Shown piece by piece: positions 1 through 8,639 of a DNA stretch of 64,000 bases (its first letter is position 1; every line of letters begins with the position of its first letter). This stretch comes from Lachnospira sp. UBA4346 (GTDB taxonomy: Bacteria; Bacillota; Clostridia; Lachnospirales; Lachnospiraceae). The stretch is from positions 1 through 64,000 of the forward strand of contig DGTC01000029.1 of assembly GCA_002394205.1 (NCBI GenBank), written 5' to 3'. The position numbers and the translations under genes are program-made. The notes under the pieces are model-generated. The model made no database searches and was not told where the DNA came from. It saw only the letters and a program-made list of their open reading frames with translations.

Positions 1-252
1 AAGCAGTCTGTAATGAGAGCTCTTACAGAATCTTATAAGGGTAGAAAGCAGAGAAAGAGACAGTTCAGACAGTTATGGATTGCTCGTATCAACGCTGCTG
101 CAAGAATGAACGGACTTTCATACAGCAAGTTTATGTACGGTTTAAAGTTAGCAAATGTTGACTTAAACAGAAAGGTATTGTCAGAAATGGCAATTAACGA
201 TGCTGAAGGATTTGCTAAGTTAGCAGAACTTGCAAAGTCTAAGATTGCATAA
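1..252 (+). CDS. rplT: 50S ribosomal protein L20, C-terminal part
   Basis: This is the C-terminal 83 residues of ribosomal protein L20, a 23S-rRNA-binding assembly protein of the large subunit. The reading frame is open from base 1 (K-Q-S-V-M-R-A-L), so the true start lies before the window and the first internal ATG is not the start. The diagnostic stretch YKGRKQRKRQFRQLWIARIN is visible, with the basic RNA-binding helix followed by the globular C-terminal domain. L20 is normally the last gene of infC-rpmI-rplT, and the hairpin terminator just downstream at about 287-320 fits that. Nothing unusual is seen in the part present. Confidence 0.95.
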   Translation, partial: KQSVMRALTESYKGRKQRKRQFRQLWIARINAAARMNGLSYSKFMYGLKLANVDLNRKVLSEMAINDAEGFAKLAELAKSKIA

Positions 253-283
253 TTAAAATATATAAAATGAATCGGTAAAACGA

Positions 284-320
284 TTGATTGCCCTCGTTTT
301 TACGGGGGCAATTTGTGTAT
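284..320 (+). terminator. Rho-independent terminator after rplT
   Basis: ATTGCCCTCG and CGGGGGCAAT form a 10-bp stem (one G-T pair) around a T/A-rich loop, followed by a T-rich stretch. It probably ends the infC-rpmI-rplT operon. Confidence 0.8.
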
Positions 321-408
321 TTACTGTGAAATATCAGAATAGAACTATTATTTGGCATTGAAATATGGTATAAATAGAGAGGTCATACAGGCTAAATGAT
401 AGAAAGGT

Positions 409-1464
409 ATGGTTATTGTTTTGAAGAAGAGTATCTTAAAAAGAGCAGGATTATGCATGGCATCAGTTATGATGTTTGTATCTATGACTGCATGTAATAA
501 TAAAATTAAAGTAACATATGATTGTAAAGCGAGTGATTATGTGAAACTTGGCAATTATAAAGGAATTGAAGTAACAGTAGACGAGCAGGCAATTGAAAAG
601 AAACTGGTTGAACAGAAGATTCAGAATGATTTGGATGCGCATACAACATATGATGCAGTAACAAGAGAGTCTAGGGAAGAAGATCAGATTACCGTTTCAT
701 TTACAGGTTCTATTGGTGGAACGCAGGTTGATGGATTTAGCAGTAATGATTACAGTCTTGTATTAGGAAAAGATACCTTTGTAATTCCGGGTTTTGTAGA
801 TGCATTGTATGGTTTAAAGACTGGAGATACGAAGATTGTTACACTGACAGTTCCTGAAAATTTTAAAGATGGCGAGGAATATTCAGGTCGTAAGATTGTT
901 TATGAAATTACAGTTAAGAATGTAGAACAGCCAAATGCGCCGATGATTACAGATGCGTATGTAAAAGAGAATTTTGATTGTGATACAGTTGATGCATATC
1001 ACGAAAAAGTAAAGCAGGATGTTCAGTCGGCAATTGATGATCAGATTCAGGCCAGCAGAAAACAGGCAGTTCTTACAAAACTTCAGGATGACAGTGAAGT
1101 ATTAGGATATCCGGAGGATTATGTTGCTACGAAGTCAGCAGATTATGAGAAATCAATTAGCTTCTATTCCATGATGCAGGGGCTTTCAGTAGATGAATAT
1201 TGCCAGAAGAATTATAATATGTCATTTGATGAGTATGTAAAGAAGGCAGTTGTTCAGGAATTAATTTTCCAGTTGATTGTTGAACAGGAAAATCTTTCAA
1301 TTACAGAGTATGAGTATAAAGGTGATCTTCAGGCATTTGCAGAATCTATGGGATATTCTGACAAAGACAGTTTTGTAGAAAAATATGGCAAAGATAAGAT
1401 TGTTAAGAATATGCTATTGCAGCAGGCTCAGGATATTGTAATGAATAATGCAGTATTTCGATAA
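409..1464 (+). CDS. Trigger-factor-like FKBP-type peptidyl-prolyl isomerase lipoprotein
   Basis: A predicted exported lipoprotein of about 350 residues. A basic N-terminus and hydrophobic segment lead to a lipobox-like S-M-T-A-C, so the mature protein would begin at the Cys and sit on the outer face of the membrane. Residues of about 75-175 look like an FKBP domain (DQITVSFTG, then FVIPGFVDALYGLKTGDTK), as in the PPIase domain of trigger factor. The C-terminal half is helical, like the trigger-factor substrate-binding arms. It probably helps fold exported proteins. The start is ambiguous: ATG at 409 is only one base from AGAAAGG, while TTG at 421 gives a more typical M-K-K signal peptide with a longer spacing. 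It stands alone between two hairpins. Confidence 0.8.
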   Translation: MVIVLKKSILKRAGLCMASVMMFVSMTACNNKIKVTYDCKASDYVKLGNYKGIEVTVDEQAIEKKLVEQKIQNDLDAHTTYDAVTRESREEDQITVSFTGSIGGTQVDGFSSNDYSLVLGKDTFVIPGFVDALYGLKTGDTKIVTLTVPENFKDGEEYSGRKIVYEITVKNVEQPNAPMITDAYVKENFDCDTVDAYHEKVKQDVQSAIDDQIQASRKQAVLTKLQDDSEVLGYPEDYVATKSADYEKSISFYSMMQGLSVDEYCQKNYNMSFDEYVKKAVVQELIFQLIVEQENLSITEYEYKGDLQAFAESMGYSDKDSFVEKYGKDKIVKNMLLQQAQDIVMNNAVFR

Positions 1465-1489
1465 AATTTCTTATATGAATTAGAAACAA

Positions 1490-1553
1490 TATACAATAAC
1501 ACAACAGACACGGGATTTTTAGAAGAATCTTGTGTCTGTTGTGTTATTGTATA
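1490..1553 (+). terminator. Very long perfect hairpin after the FKBP lipoprotein
   Basis: A 22-bp perfect inverted repeat (arms beginning ATACAATAACACAACAG and ending in its complement) continues inward through GGGATT/AATCTT, including G-T pairs, to about 28 bp. There is no clear T-tract after it. It most likely terminates or stabilises the upstream transcript. Confidence 0.6.
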
Positions 1554-1652
1554 GGATTCAAGTGTCAAAGAGGTGTATTGAATGTTTTATAGCACCGTTT
1601 GCCTCGAACTTACATAGGAAATTTTGTAACAAATTTTATGTATTAATTATGA

Positions 1653-1696
1653 AAGAGGTATCAACAAATTGAATAAATAAATCGTTGATACCTCTT
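1653..1696. terminator. Bidirectional-type hairpin between convergent genes
   Basis: AAGAGGTATCAAC and GTTGATACCTCTT form a 13-bp perfect stem with an AT-rich loop just downstream of the minus-strand carbamate kinase gene. Read on the minus strand it is followed by TTTC, so it probably terminates arcC. Confidence 0.65.
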
Positions 1697-1738
1697 GATT
1701 ATTTTTATTGAATGATTTGAGATTTTATCAAGTTAACA

Positions 1739-2674
1739 CTAAGCTGTGATTGTTGTACCAGTCTTACCGTTCAAACTGCTCTTTGCTTTGTCGATATTAG
1801 AGATGACAGCCTTTCTTGATGCGTCAGCAGTTACGAAACGGATAGAAGCATCAACTTTCGGGAAGGTAGTCTTTGCAGGGAAATGACCAGCCTTGATATA
1901 ATCATGAAGTTCGCTTGCTGAAACTTTATCAAACTTCTTTTCGTCATCTGTACCTGCACCGATTGTAAGATTATCATATCCGGTTAAGAAGAGGAGTGTA
2001 CCTGCACCTACAAGCTCTGCCAACTTTGCAGCAGTATAATCCTTTTCAATAATTGCACTTGCACCTTTTAAATGTGAACCCTGCTGTAATACCGGGATTC
2101 CACCGCCACCGGCAGCGATAACAATCTGATCTGCATCTAATAGAGCTTTCACTGCATCGATTTCATAGATATCGATAGGCATTGGAGAAGCGATAATTCT
2201 ACGATACTGACCATCTTCTTCAATAACATGATTTCCCTTTTCTTCTTCGGCTTCGGCATCTTCCTTGCTCATTGCACGACCAATAATTTTAGATGGCTCA
2301 CTGAATGCAATATCGAAAGGATCAACACGAACCTGTGTAATAATTGTAGAAACAGTCTTATAGATACCTCTGTTAATTAATTCTTCTCGAATAGCATTTT
2401 GTAAATCGTAACCGATATAACCTTCACTCATTGCACCACAAACTGACATTGGTGCAACTGTACGATCATCTGGTTCAAGACGGGCAAATTCAGTCATTGC
2501 TGTTTGAATCATACCAACCTGAGGACCATTACTGTGTGTAATGACAATCTGATATTTTGCTTCAACGAGATCAGCAATTGCATTTGCTGCCTTCTTTACA
2601 TTCTTCTGCTGTTCTGGAAATGTTTCTCCAAATGCGTTACGACCGAGCGCAACAACAATTCTCTTATTTTCCAT
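1739..2674 (-). CDS. arcC: Carbamate kinase
   Basis: Carbamate kinase (311 aa, normal length) transfers phosphate from carbamoyl phosphate to ADP, giving ATP, CO2 and ammonia. It is the last step of arginine-deiminase or agmatine/purine-type fermentations in the cytoplasm. Recognisable elements of the amino-acid kinase fold are VVALGRNAFGE at the N-terminus, THSNGPQVGM, the glycine-rich AAGGGGIPV and the C-terminal FLTGYDNL. The ATG is preceded by TTGGAGGATTACGGAT, a good Shine-Dalgarno. No arcA, arcB or transporter is adjacent, so its pathway cannot be told from this window. Confidence 0.93.
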   Translation of the reverse strand: MENKRIVVALGRNAFGETFPEQQKNVKKAANAIADLVEAKYQIVITHSNGPQVGMIQTAMTEFARLEPDDRTVAPMSVCGAMSEGYIGYDLQNAIREELINRGIYKTVSTIITQVRVDPFDIAFSEPSKIIGRAMSKEDAEAEEEKGNHVIEEDGQYRRIIASPMPIDIYEIDAVKALLDADQIVIAAGGGGIPVLQQGSHLKGASAIIEKDYTAAKLAELVGAGTLLFLTGYDNLTIGAGTDDEKKFDKVSASELHDYIKAGHFPAKTTFPKVDASIRFVTADASRKAVISNIDKAKSSLNGKTGTTITA

Positions 2675-2926
2675 ATCCGTAATCCTCCAATATTATTCCA
2701 TAATATACAATCATCTTGTGTAGAAATTGTTGTTTCTAAATCGATAATTATTATAATATTATACGGTATATTGTGTAAAAAATCAAACAATTTTGGGTAG
2801 TGTGTGAAAATATGAGAGATAAAAAAGATGTGATAGCTGCATTATAAAATAGAAGAATGAAAGGGGGAATAACTATTTTTTTTATAATATTTGTGCAAAA
2901 TTCATACAAAATGAAAGAGTGCAAAT

Positions 2927-2945
2927 GATAATGATATTCATTATC
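2927..2945. promoter_or_regulatory. Fur box (iron-regulated operator), orphaned
   Basis: The 19-bp sequence here matches the classical Fur box consensus at 18 of 19 positions. Its arms GATAATGA and TCATTATC are perfectly inverted around TAT. No iron gene follows. The next translational signal is the aborted nine-codon frame at 2986, and then the CRISPR locus. The match is seen in the sequence; regulation by Fur is inferred. Confidence 0.6.
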
Positions 2946-2985
2946 ATAAAAATATATGAGAAATTATGAAATGATGGGGAGAAAA

Positions 2986-3015
2986 ATGCTTATGATGAAA
3001 AGAAAATTATTGTAA
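2986..3015 (+). pseudogene. Nine-codon remnant of a signal-peptide-like gene start
   Basis: GATGGGGAG, an adequate Shine-Dalgarno, is followed by ATG and the peptide MLMMKRKLL, then a TAA stop. A charged M-M-K-R-K-L-L start is typical of exported lipoproteins such as iron-siderophore binding proteins. It sits 40 bp downstream of the Fur box. I read it as the surviving 5' end of an iron-regulated exported protein whose remainder was lost at the edge of the CRISPR-Cas locus. It could instead be a chance short frame. It is too short to be a normal gene. Confidence 0.35.
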
Positions 3016-3205
3016 TGTGCATGATATGATAATTTGGAAATAAAAGAATGGTTTTGCATGAATTGGATATAATGCACAAAAATATATATTATATAAGTCA
3101 AAACTTGTATATAATTATAAATTGTGTTAGACTAAAACCAGTTTTGATAAGACTATATGAACATGATAGAGGGGGCATTGTTATTTCAAATATATTTTTA
3201 GGCAT

Positions 3206-3320
3206 AAAAAAAGACCTGAACAAACAGGTCATGTGCACACACTGTGCAGCCGAAAACGGCGATGTAATAAAAATGTTATTTGAACTCGCAATGTAAATCT
3301 ATAGGGTAATATAAACTTAC
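3206..3320 (-). ncRNA. tracrRNA of the type II-A CRISPR-Cas system
   Basis: The plus strand at 3292-3310 carries a 19-nt perfect copy of the CRISPR repeat interior (TGTAAATCTATAGGGTAAT). Transcribed on the minus strand, this is an anti-repeat. The repeat 5' end GUUUGA can also pair with UUCAAAU further 3', leaving the bulge typical of crRNA:tracrRNA duplexes. After the anti-repeat come a small AATAA/TTATT hairpin, GCCG-TTTT-CGGC, TGCACA-GTG-TGTGCA, and a terminator GACCTG-N6-CAGGTC followed by T7. The RNA would be about 115 nt. It is needed for crRNA maturation by RNase III and for Cas9 activity. It is divergent from cas9. Confidence 0.88.
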
Positions 3321-3326
3321 GAAAGA

Positions 3327-3355
3327 ATAGTAACAAAAATGAGGAGGGATGTCAA
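3327..3355 (-). promoter_or_regulatory. SigA promoter of tracrRNA, inside the cas9 ribosome-binding region
   Basis: Read on the minus strand, a perfect -35 TTGACA (3350-3355) is followed after exactly 17 bp by TACTAT (3327-3332). Initiation about seven bases on gives a transcript starting near 3320, just before the anti-repeat. The -35 box abuts the cas9 GTG start at 3356, and the spacer contains the complement of the cas9 Shine-Dalgarno. Confidence 0.75.
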
Positions 3356-6300
3356 GTGGGAAACATTAAGAAGGACATGTTCATTGGACTAGATATTGGT
3401 ACGGATTCGGTTGGATATGCAGTAACAGATTCAGACTACAGAATTCTAAAGCATCGTGGTGAAGATATGTGGGGGTCTTGTCTTTTTGAAAGTGGAGCTA
3501 CAAAGGCAGAGAGACGGGGATTTCGAAGTGCAAGAAGAAGGTTAGATAGAAGACAGTGGAGAGTTGCACTGACACAGGAGATTTTTGCATCGGAAATTCG
3601 TAAGGTGGATGAGAATTTTTTTATAAGATTACAAGAAAGTGGATTATATCGGGAAGATACATCAACACATAGTCAATATACATTTTTTGAAGATGATACA
3701 TATACGGATAAACAATTTCATGCAGAATATCCGACCATTCATCATTTGATTGTTTCATTGATGGAAAACAAGCAGGCACACGATGTTCGTTTGGTATATA
3801 TTGCAGTTGCATGGCTTATGGCACATAGAGGCCATTTCTTAAATGAAGTAGATAAACATAAAGTAGATGAAGTAACTCGATTTGATGAAGTGTATCAAAA
3901 ATTTGAAGAATATTGTAATGGAGCATATGAAGAGGGGGATTTGAATCCATTTATTGCATGTGATTTCGGTGAGTTTCAGAAAATTATGTTAATGAAGGCA
4001 TCTGTTTCTGTAAAGGAAAAGGCATTTTTTGATTTATTAAACAATGGAAAGACGTTTAAAGATGAACCGGATGATATTGTTAGTAAAAAGATGATTGTTA
4101 AATTATTATCAGGTGGAACGGTTCAGCCTGCAAAACTTTTTATTAGCGAAGAAAGTAAAGAAGCATATAAGGAAGTAGACTCTGTTCGTCTTGGAATGGA
4201 AGAAGAAAAGTTCGCTGCCATTTTGACAGAATTAGGAGATGAGGGCGAATTATTATTAAAATTACGTCAGATATATGATTGGTCAATTTTAGCAGAAATA
4301 TTGCATGCAGATGACCATCAGGATAAGATGACAATATCGAAAGCAAAAGTAGAACAATATGAACAGCATAAAAAAGATTTGAATGATTTGAAAAAGATTG
4401 TAAGAAAATATATTCCAGATGAATACAATGAAATATTCAGGGAACAGAGAGAAGATAATTATGTAGCATATAGCGGATATGAGTACAGTGGTAAAAGAAA
4501 GAGTGATATCGAAAAATTTTCAGCATATTTGACAAAAAAATTAAAAGCAGTAGAAGTTGAGGAAATAGATGCAGAAAAATTTGAAGATATGATGGCAAGA
4601 TTGGAAATAAGAGAGTTTCTTCCAAAGCAAGTTAATGGTGATAATCGTGTGATTCCGTATCAGCTTTATTGGGATGAGTTGAATAATATTTTGCAGAATG
4701 TAAAAGAATATCTGCCTTTTTTAAATGAAAAGGATGCAGATGGATTCAATAATATCGAAAAACTTCTGTCCGTGTTTGAGTTCAGAATACCATATTATGT
4801 AGGACCATTAAGAGCAGATAAGAATTCGAAATATGCTTGGATGCAGCGAAAAGCAGAAGGAAAAATTTATCCTTGGAATTTCTATGATAAGGTAGATCTT
4901 GATGCATCTGAGAAGAATTTTATTTCCCGAATGACAAACAGTTGTACATATGTACCGGGGGAGAAAGTGCTTCCGAAAAATTCTCTGTTATATTCTAAAT
5001 TTATGGTATTAAATGAAATTAACAATATTAAGGTAAATGGTGTTGCTATAGATGTTGAATTAAAGCAGAAAATCTATAAAGAATTTGAGAAGAATAAGAA
5101 GGTTACAAGAAAGAAGATAGAAGGTCTGTTAGCGTCAGAAGGCTGTTTTGAAAAAGGGAAGGATGTCTTATCAGGAATTGATATTAATGTGAATTCTTCC
5201 TTAAAGTCTTATCATGTATTCAAGAATTTGTTAGAGTCGCAGCAGCTTACATTAGAAGATGCTGAACGTATTATTGAGTATATGGCATACACAGAAGATA
5301 AGAATAGATTTAAGAAATGGTTGGCAAGAGAATATTCTAATCTGTCAGAAGAAGATAGAAAATATATTGCAAAACAGAAGCTGAAAGATTTTGGAAGACT
5401 CTCAAAGAAGTTTTTAACAGGTGTAAAAGGAATCAGCAAAAAGCAGAATAGTTATGAGAAAATTAGTATTATTGATGCGTTATGGAATACGAATGATAAT
5501 TTGATGCAAATATTATCAGATCAGTATACATTTATGGAATCAATAAAAAATGAACAAAAAGAATATTATGAAGGAAAAGGACAGAGTATCGATGAATTAT
5601 TAGATGATATGTATGTGTCGAATTCTGTTAGAAGACCGATATATCGAACACTTGCTATTTTAGAGGATATTAATAAGGCTACGAAAACACAGCCTAAGAG
5701 AATTTTTATAGAAATGGCAAGAGGTGGTGGAGAGAAGGGAAAACGTACAGTAACCCGAAGAAAACAGATTGAAGAAATGTATAAAACCGTAAAACATGAG
5801 GATATTGCAGAATTATCAAAGCAGTTAGAAGATTGCTCGGATAATAAATTGCAGAGTGAAGCAGTGTATTTATATTTTATGCAGCTGGGAAGATGCATGT
5901 ATTCCGGTGAGCCAATTCGTATTGAAGAATTGCCAACTACAAAATATAATATCGACCATATTTATCCACAGAGCGCGGTAAAAGATGATAGTATTGATAA
6001 TAAAGTATTAGTATTATCTACATTGAATGGAGATAAGAAAGATATTTATCCAATTCCTTCTAAGTATAGGGAAAAAGCAGGATGGTTGTGGAATCATTTG
6101 CATAAAAATAAGATGATATCTGATGAAAAATATAAGCGTTTGATGCGAACAACAGGTTTTACAGATGATGAGAAAATGGGATTTATTAATCGTCAGCTAG
6201 TAGAAACCAGACAATCTACAAAGGCACTCGGTGTTATTTTAGAGCAAATGTATCCAGATACAGAAATCGTATATGCAAAGGCAAGATTAGCAAGTGAGTT

Positions 6301-7453
6301 TCGTCAGGAATATGAGATATATAAGTCGCGTTCTGTAAACGACTTGCATCATGCGAAGGATGCATATCTGAATATTGTCTGTGGAAATGTATATCACTGC
6401 AGATTTACACGTAATTTTATGGTGGATAGAACATATTCGTTGAAAACAAAAACATTATTCGGACATCAGGTTCATGACGGCGAAAAATTAGCATGGGCAG
6501 GAGAAGAGAGCATTGCATTTGTTAAGAGAATGGTTTTAAAACAGACACCACATTATACGAGATTTGCATTTGAACGAAAAGGTGGATTATTTGACCAAAT
6601 GCCTCTAAAGAAGGGAGAAGGTGCTGTGCCACGCAAGAAGAATCTTCCAATTGAGAAGTATGGTGGATATAATAAATCGACAGCAACATTTTATTTGCTT
6701 GTAAAATATAAGGAAAAGAAGAAAACAGATATTATGTTTATGCCGGTAGATTTGTATGCAGGGGCAGTAGTATTGCGTGATGAAATAGCAGCAAAAGAAT
6801 ATGCGCAGAAGACCATTGCGACAATAAATGGAAAGAAATTAGAAGATATTCAGATTATAGCGTTTCCCTTGGGATTGCGAAAAATCAAAGTGAATACAAT
6901 TCTTTCGTTGGATGGATTCCGTATTGCGATTACTGGAAAAGCAAGTGGAGGAAAGCAGTTATTATATGTTTTGGCTGAGTCATTAAAATTAGATAATGAA
7001 TCTGAGAAATATATAAAACGAATTGATAATTATTTTGCTAAAAAAGAAAAGAATAAAGATATAAAATTGGATTCGGAATATGATGAAATTACAAAAGAAA
7101 ATAATTCTAAGTTATTTAATATAATACTAGAAAAAGGACAGTCGAATCCGTATATTAAAATATCATCATTAAGAGAAGTGGCTGCTTTTATATCAGGTGT
7201 AGCAGAAAAGTTTGATGTGTTATCGTTGGAAGAACAAGCACTAGCGTTGACAAAGTTAATAGAGATATATAAATCAGGACGGGCTGGAAGTTGTGATTTG
7301 TCGATAGTCAAAGGAAGTAAAAATGCGGCTACAATGATTATTTCATCAAAGTTATCTAATTGGAAAAAGAACTATTCAGATGTTCGTATTGTAGATACGT
7401 CAGCATCTGGAATTTATACAAAAGAATCTTGTAATTTATTGGAGTTGTTATAA
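3356..7453 (+). CDS. cas9: CRISPR-associated endonuclease Cas9, subtype II-A
   Basis: RNA-guided DNA endonuclease of 1365 aa, in the II-A size range. RuvC-I is FIGLDIGTDSVG with D13. The arginine-rich bridge helix AERRGFRSARRRLDRR follows. RuvC-II has FIEMARGGG with E786, the HNH domain YNIDHIYPQS with D867/H868 and N891, and RuvC-III LHHAKDAYLN with H999 and D1002. All catalytic positions expected from the SpCas9 pattern are present, so the enzyme looks active. The C-terminal 300 residues would hold the PAM-interacting domain. The start is GTG at 3356, with GAGGAGGGA seven bases upstream. The stop overlaps the cas1 ATG (TAATG). No strong plus-strand promoter was identified upstream, where the divergent tracrRNA lies. 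Confidence 0.97.
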   Translation: MGNIKKDMFIGLDIGTDSVGYAVTDSDYRILKHRGEDMWGSCLFESGATKAERRGFRSARRRLDRRQWRVALTQEIFASEIRKVDENFFIRLQESGLYREDTSTHSQYTFFEDDTYTDKQFHAEYPTIHHLIVSLMENKQAHDVRLVYIAVAWLMAHRGHFLNEVDKHKVDEVTRFDEVYQKFEEYCNGAYEEGDLNPFIACDFGEFQKIMLMKASVSVKEKAFFDLLNNGKTFKDEPDDIVSKKMIVKLLSGGTVQPAKLFISEESKEAYKEVDSVRLGMEEEKFAAILTELGDEGELLLKLRQIYDWSILAEILHADDHQDKMTISKAKVEQYEQHKKDLNDLKKIVRKYIPDEYNEIFREQREDNYVAYSGYEYSGKRKSDIEKFSAYLTKKLKAVEVEEIDAEKFEDMMARLEIREFLPKQVNGDNRVIPYQLYWDELNNILQNVKEYLPFLNEKDADGFNNIEKLLSVFEFRIPYYVGPLRADKNSKYAWMQRKAEGKIYPWNFYDKVDLDASEKNFISRMTNSCTYVPGEKVLPKNSLLYSKFMVLNEINNIKVNGVAIDVELKQKIYKEFEKNKKVTRKKIEGLLASEGCFEKGKDVLSGIDINVNSSLKSYHVFKNLLESQQLTLEDAERIIEYMAYTEDKNRFKKWLAREYSNLSEEDRKYIAKQKLKDFGRLSKKFLTGVKGISKKQNSYEKISIIDALWNTNDNLMQILSDQYTFMESIKNEQKEYYEGKGQSIDELLDDMYVSNSVRRPIYRTLAILEDINKATKTQPKRIFIEMARGGGEKGKRTVTRRKQIEEMYKTVKHEDIAELSKQLEDCSDNKLQSEAVYLYFMQLGRCMYSGEPIRIEELPTTKYNIDHIYPQSAVKDDSIDNKVLVLSTLNGDKKDIYPIPSKYREKAGWLWNHLHKNKMISDEKYKRLMRTTGFTDDEKMGFINRQLVETRQSTKALGVILEQMYPDTEIVYAKARLASEFRQEYEIYKSRSVNDLHHAKDAYLNIVCGNVYHCRFTRNFMVDRTYSLKTKTLFGHQVHDGEKLAWAGEESIAFVKRMVLKQTPHYTRFAFERKGGLFDQMPLKKGEGAVPRKKNLPIEKYGGYNKSTATFYLLVKYKEKKKTDIMFMPVDLYAGAVVLRDEIAAKEYAQKTIATINGKKLEDIQIIAFPLGLRKIKVNTILSLDGFRIAITGKASGGKQLLYVLAESLKLDNESEKYIKRIDNYFAKKEKNKDIKLDSEYDEITKENNSKLFNIILEKGQSNPYIKISSLREVAAFISGVAEKFDVLSLEEQALALTKLIEIYKSGRAGSCDLSIVKGSKNAATMIISSKLSNWKKNYSDVRIVDTSASGIYTKESCNLLELL

Positions 7454-8322
7454 TGGGATATCGTACAATGGTTATTGCAACACGTTGTAAATTAGATTAC
7501 AAAATGGGATACATGGAATTGCGATCAGAGATAACGAAGAAGATTCTACTTAGTGAATTAGAAATACTGATTATTGAGAATCCAGCGGTGTCTCTGACAG
7601 GGATTCTGCTAGAAAAACTGATGCAGGAAAAAGTAAAGGTTATTTTCTGTGACCAAAAGAGAAATCCTCAATCAGAACTGATTCCATATTATGGAAGCCA
7701 TGATTGTTCAAGAAAATTAAAGACGCAGCTAGAGTGGGATACCTATTTAAAAGAAGAAATGTGGACTGTTATTGTGACAGAAAAGATTCGTAAACAGGCA
7801 CAGTTCTTAGAAGAATTAGGAAAAGAAGATGAAAGTCAACTGCTTCGGGAATATATTGAACAGGTGGAGCACAAAGATGTGACGAACAGAGAAGGACATG
7901 CAGCAAAAGTATATTTTAACGCATTATTTGGGATGGATTTTACAAGAGGAAATAATATTCCAATTAATGCTGCCTTGAATTATGGATATTCTTTGATTCT
8001 ATCTGCAATTAACAGAGAAGTTACAGCAAATGGGTATCTCACACAGTTGGGCTTTTTTCATGACAATATTTATAATCAATTTAATCTGAGTTGTGATTTG
8101 ATGGAACCATTTCGCATTCTGGTTGACAGATATGTGTACGAGCATCCGTTTGTGCAGTTTGAAACAGAAGAAAAACATCAGATTTTACAGGTGTTGCAGA
8201 CAGAAATTGGAATTGACAATACAAGACAATATTTAACCAATGCAATCAAGATATATGTAAAAAGTATATTTGATGCAATGAATGAAGGGGATCTTTCCCA
8301 TATATTATTTTATACAGTATGA
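7453..8322 (+). CDS. cas1: CRISPR-associated endonuclease Cas1
   Basis: Integrase subunit of the Cas1-Cas2 spacer acquisition complex, 289 aa, normal for type II. An N-terminal beta domain precedes the helical catalytic domain. The metal ligands are visible: E147 in REGHAAKVYF, H203 in LGFFHDN and D215/E218 in CDLMEPFR. The start ATG shares a base with the cas9 stop, and the end overlaps cas2 by four bases (ATGA), so cas9-cas1-cas2-csn2 is translationally coupled. No defect is seen. Confidence 0.97.
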   Translation: MGYRTMVIATRCKLDYKMGYMELRSEITKKILLSELEILIIENPAVSLTGILLEKLMQEKVKVIFCDQKRNPQSELIPYYGSHDCSRKLKTQLEWDTYLKEEMWTVIVTEKIRKQAQFLEELGKEDESQLLREYIEQVEHKDVTNREGHAAKVYFNALFGMDFTRGNNIPINAALNYGYSLILSAINREVTANGYLTQLGFFHDNIYNQFNLSCDLMEPFRILVDRYVYEHPFVQFETEEKHQILQVLQTEIGIDNTRQYLTNAIKIYVKSIFDAMNEGDLSHILFYTV

Positions 8323-8639
8323 GTTATCGATTTATGAGAATAATTATTATGTTTGATTTGCCAACGGAAACAATAGAAGATAGAAGGGCATATCGAGATT
8401 TTCGCAAAGGAATTATGAAGAATGGCTTCTTTATGATGCAGGAATCTATTTATTGTAAAATGGTATTAAATGAAAGTGCAAAAAATAATACAATTCTTGC
8501 TGTGCGGAAAATTAAGCCAAATAAAGGGTTAGTGCAAATCTTGTCTGTTACGGAAAAACAATTTCAGAAAATGGAATTTCTCGTTGGAAGTGTGCAGACG
8601 GAAATTATAGATACAGATGAAAGGCTGGTAATATTTTGA
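8319..8639 (+). CDS. cas2: CRISPR-associated protein Cas2
   Basis: A 106-aa ferredoxin-like Cas2, the structural dimer that bridges two Cas1 dimers in the integration complex. The first strand MRIIIMFDLP holds the conserved Asp (D13), followed by RRAYRDFRKGI. Length and order match other type II-A loci. It overlaps both neighbours by four bases. The nuclease activity reported for some Cas2 proteins is not needed for adaptation. Confidence 0.95.
   Translation: MSYRFMRIIIMFDLPTETIEDRRAYRDFRKGIMKNGFFMMQESIYCKMVLNESAKNNTILAVRKIKPNKGLVQILSVTEKQFQKMEFLVGSVQTEIIDTDERLVIF

Noticed and set aside
2504..2800. 98-codon plus-strand ORF opposite the start of arcC
   Set aside because: It is antisense to the conserved arcC 5' end and has no family features; codon pattern follows the minus-strand gene.
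3048..3296. 82-codon plus-strand ORF upstream of cas9
   Set aside because: It overlaps the tracrRNA and its terminator almost entirely, has no convincing ribosome site and no protein-like composition. The anti-repeat and hairpins explain the sequence better.
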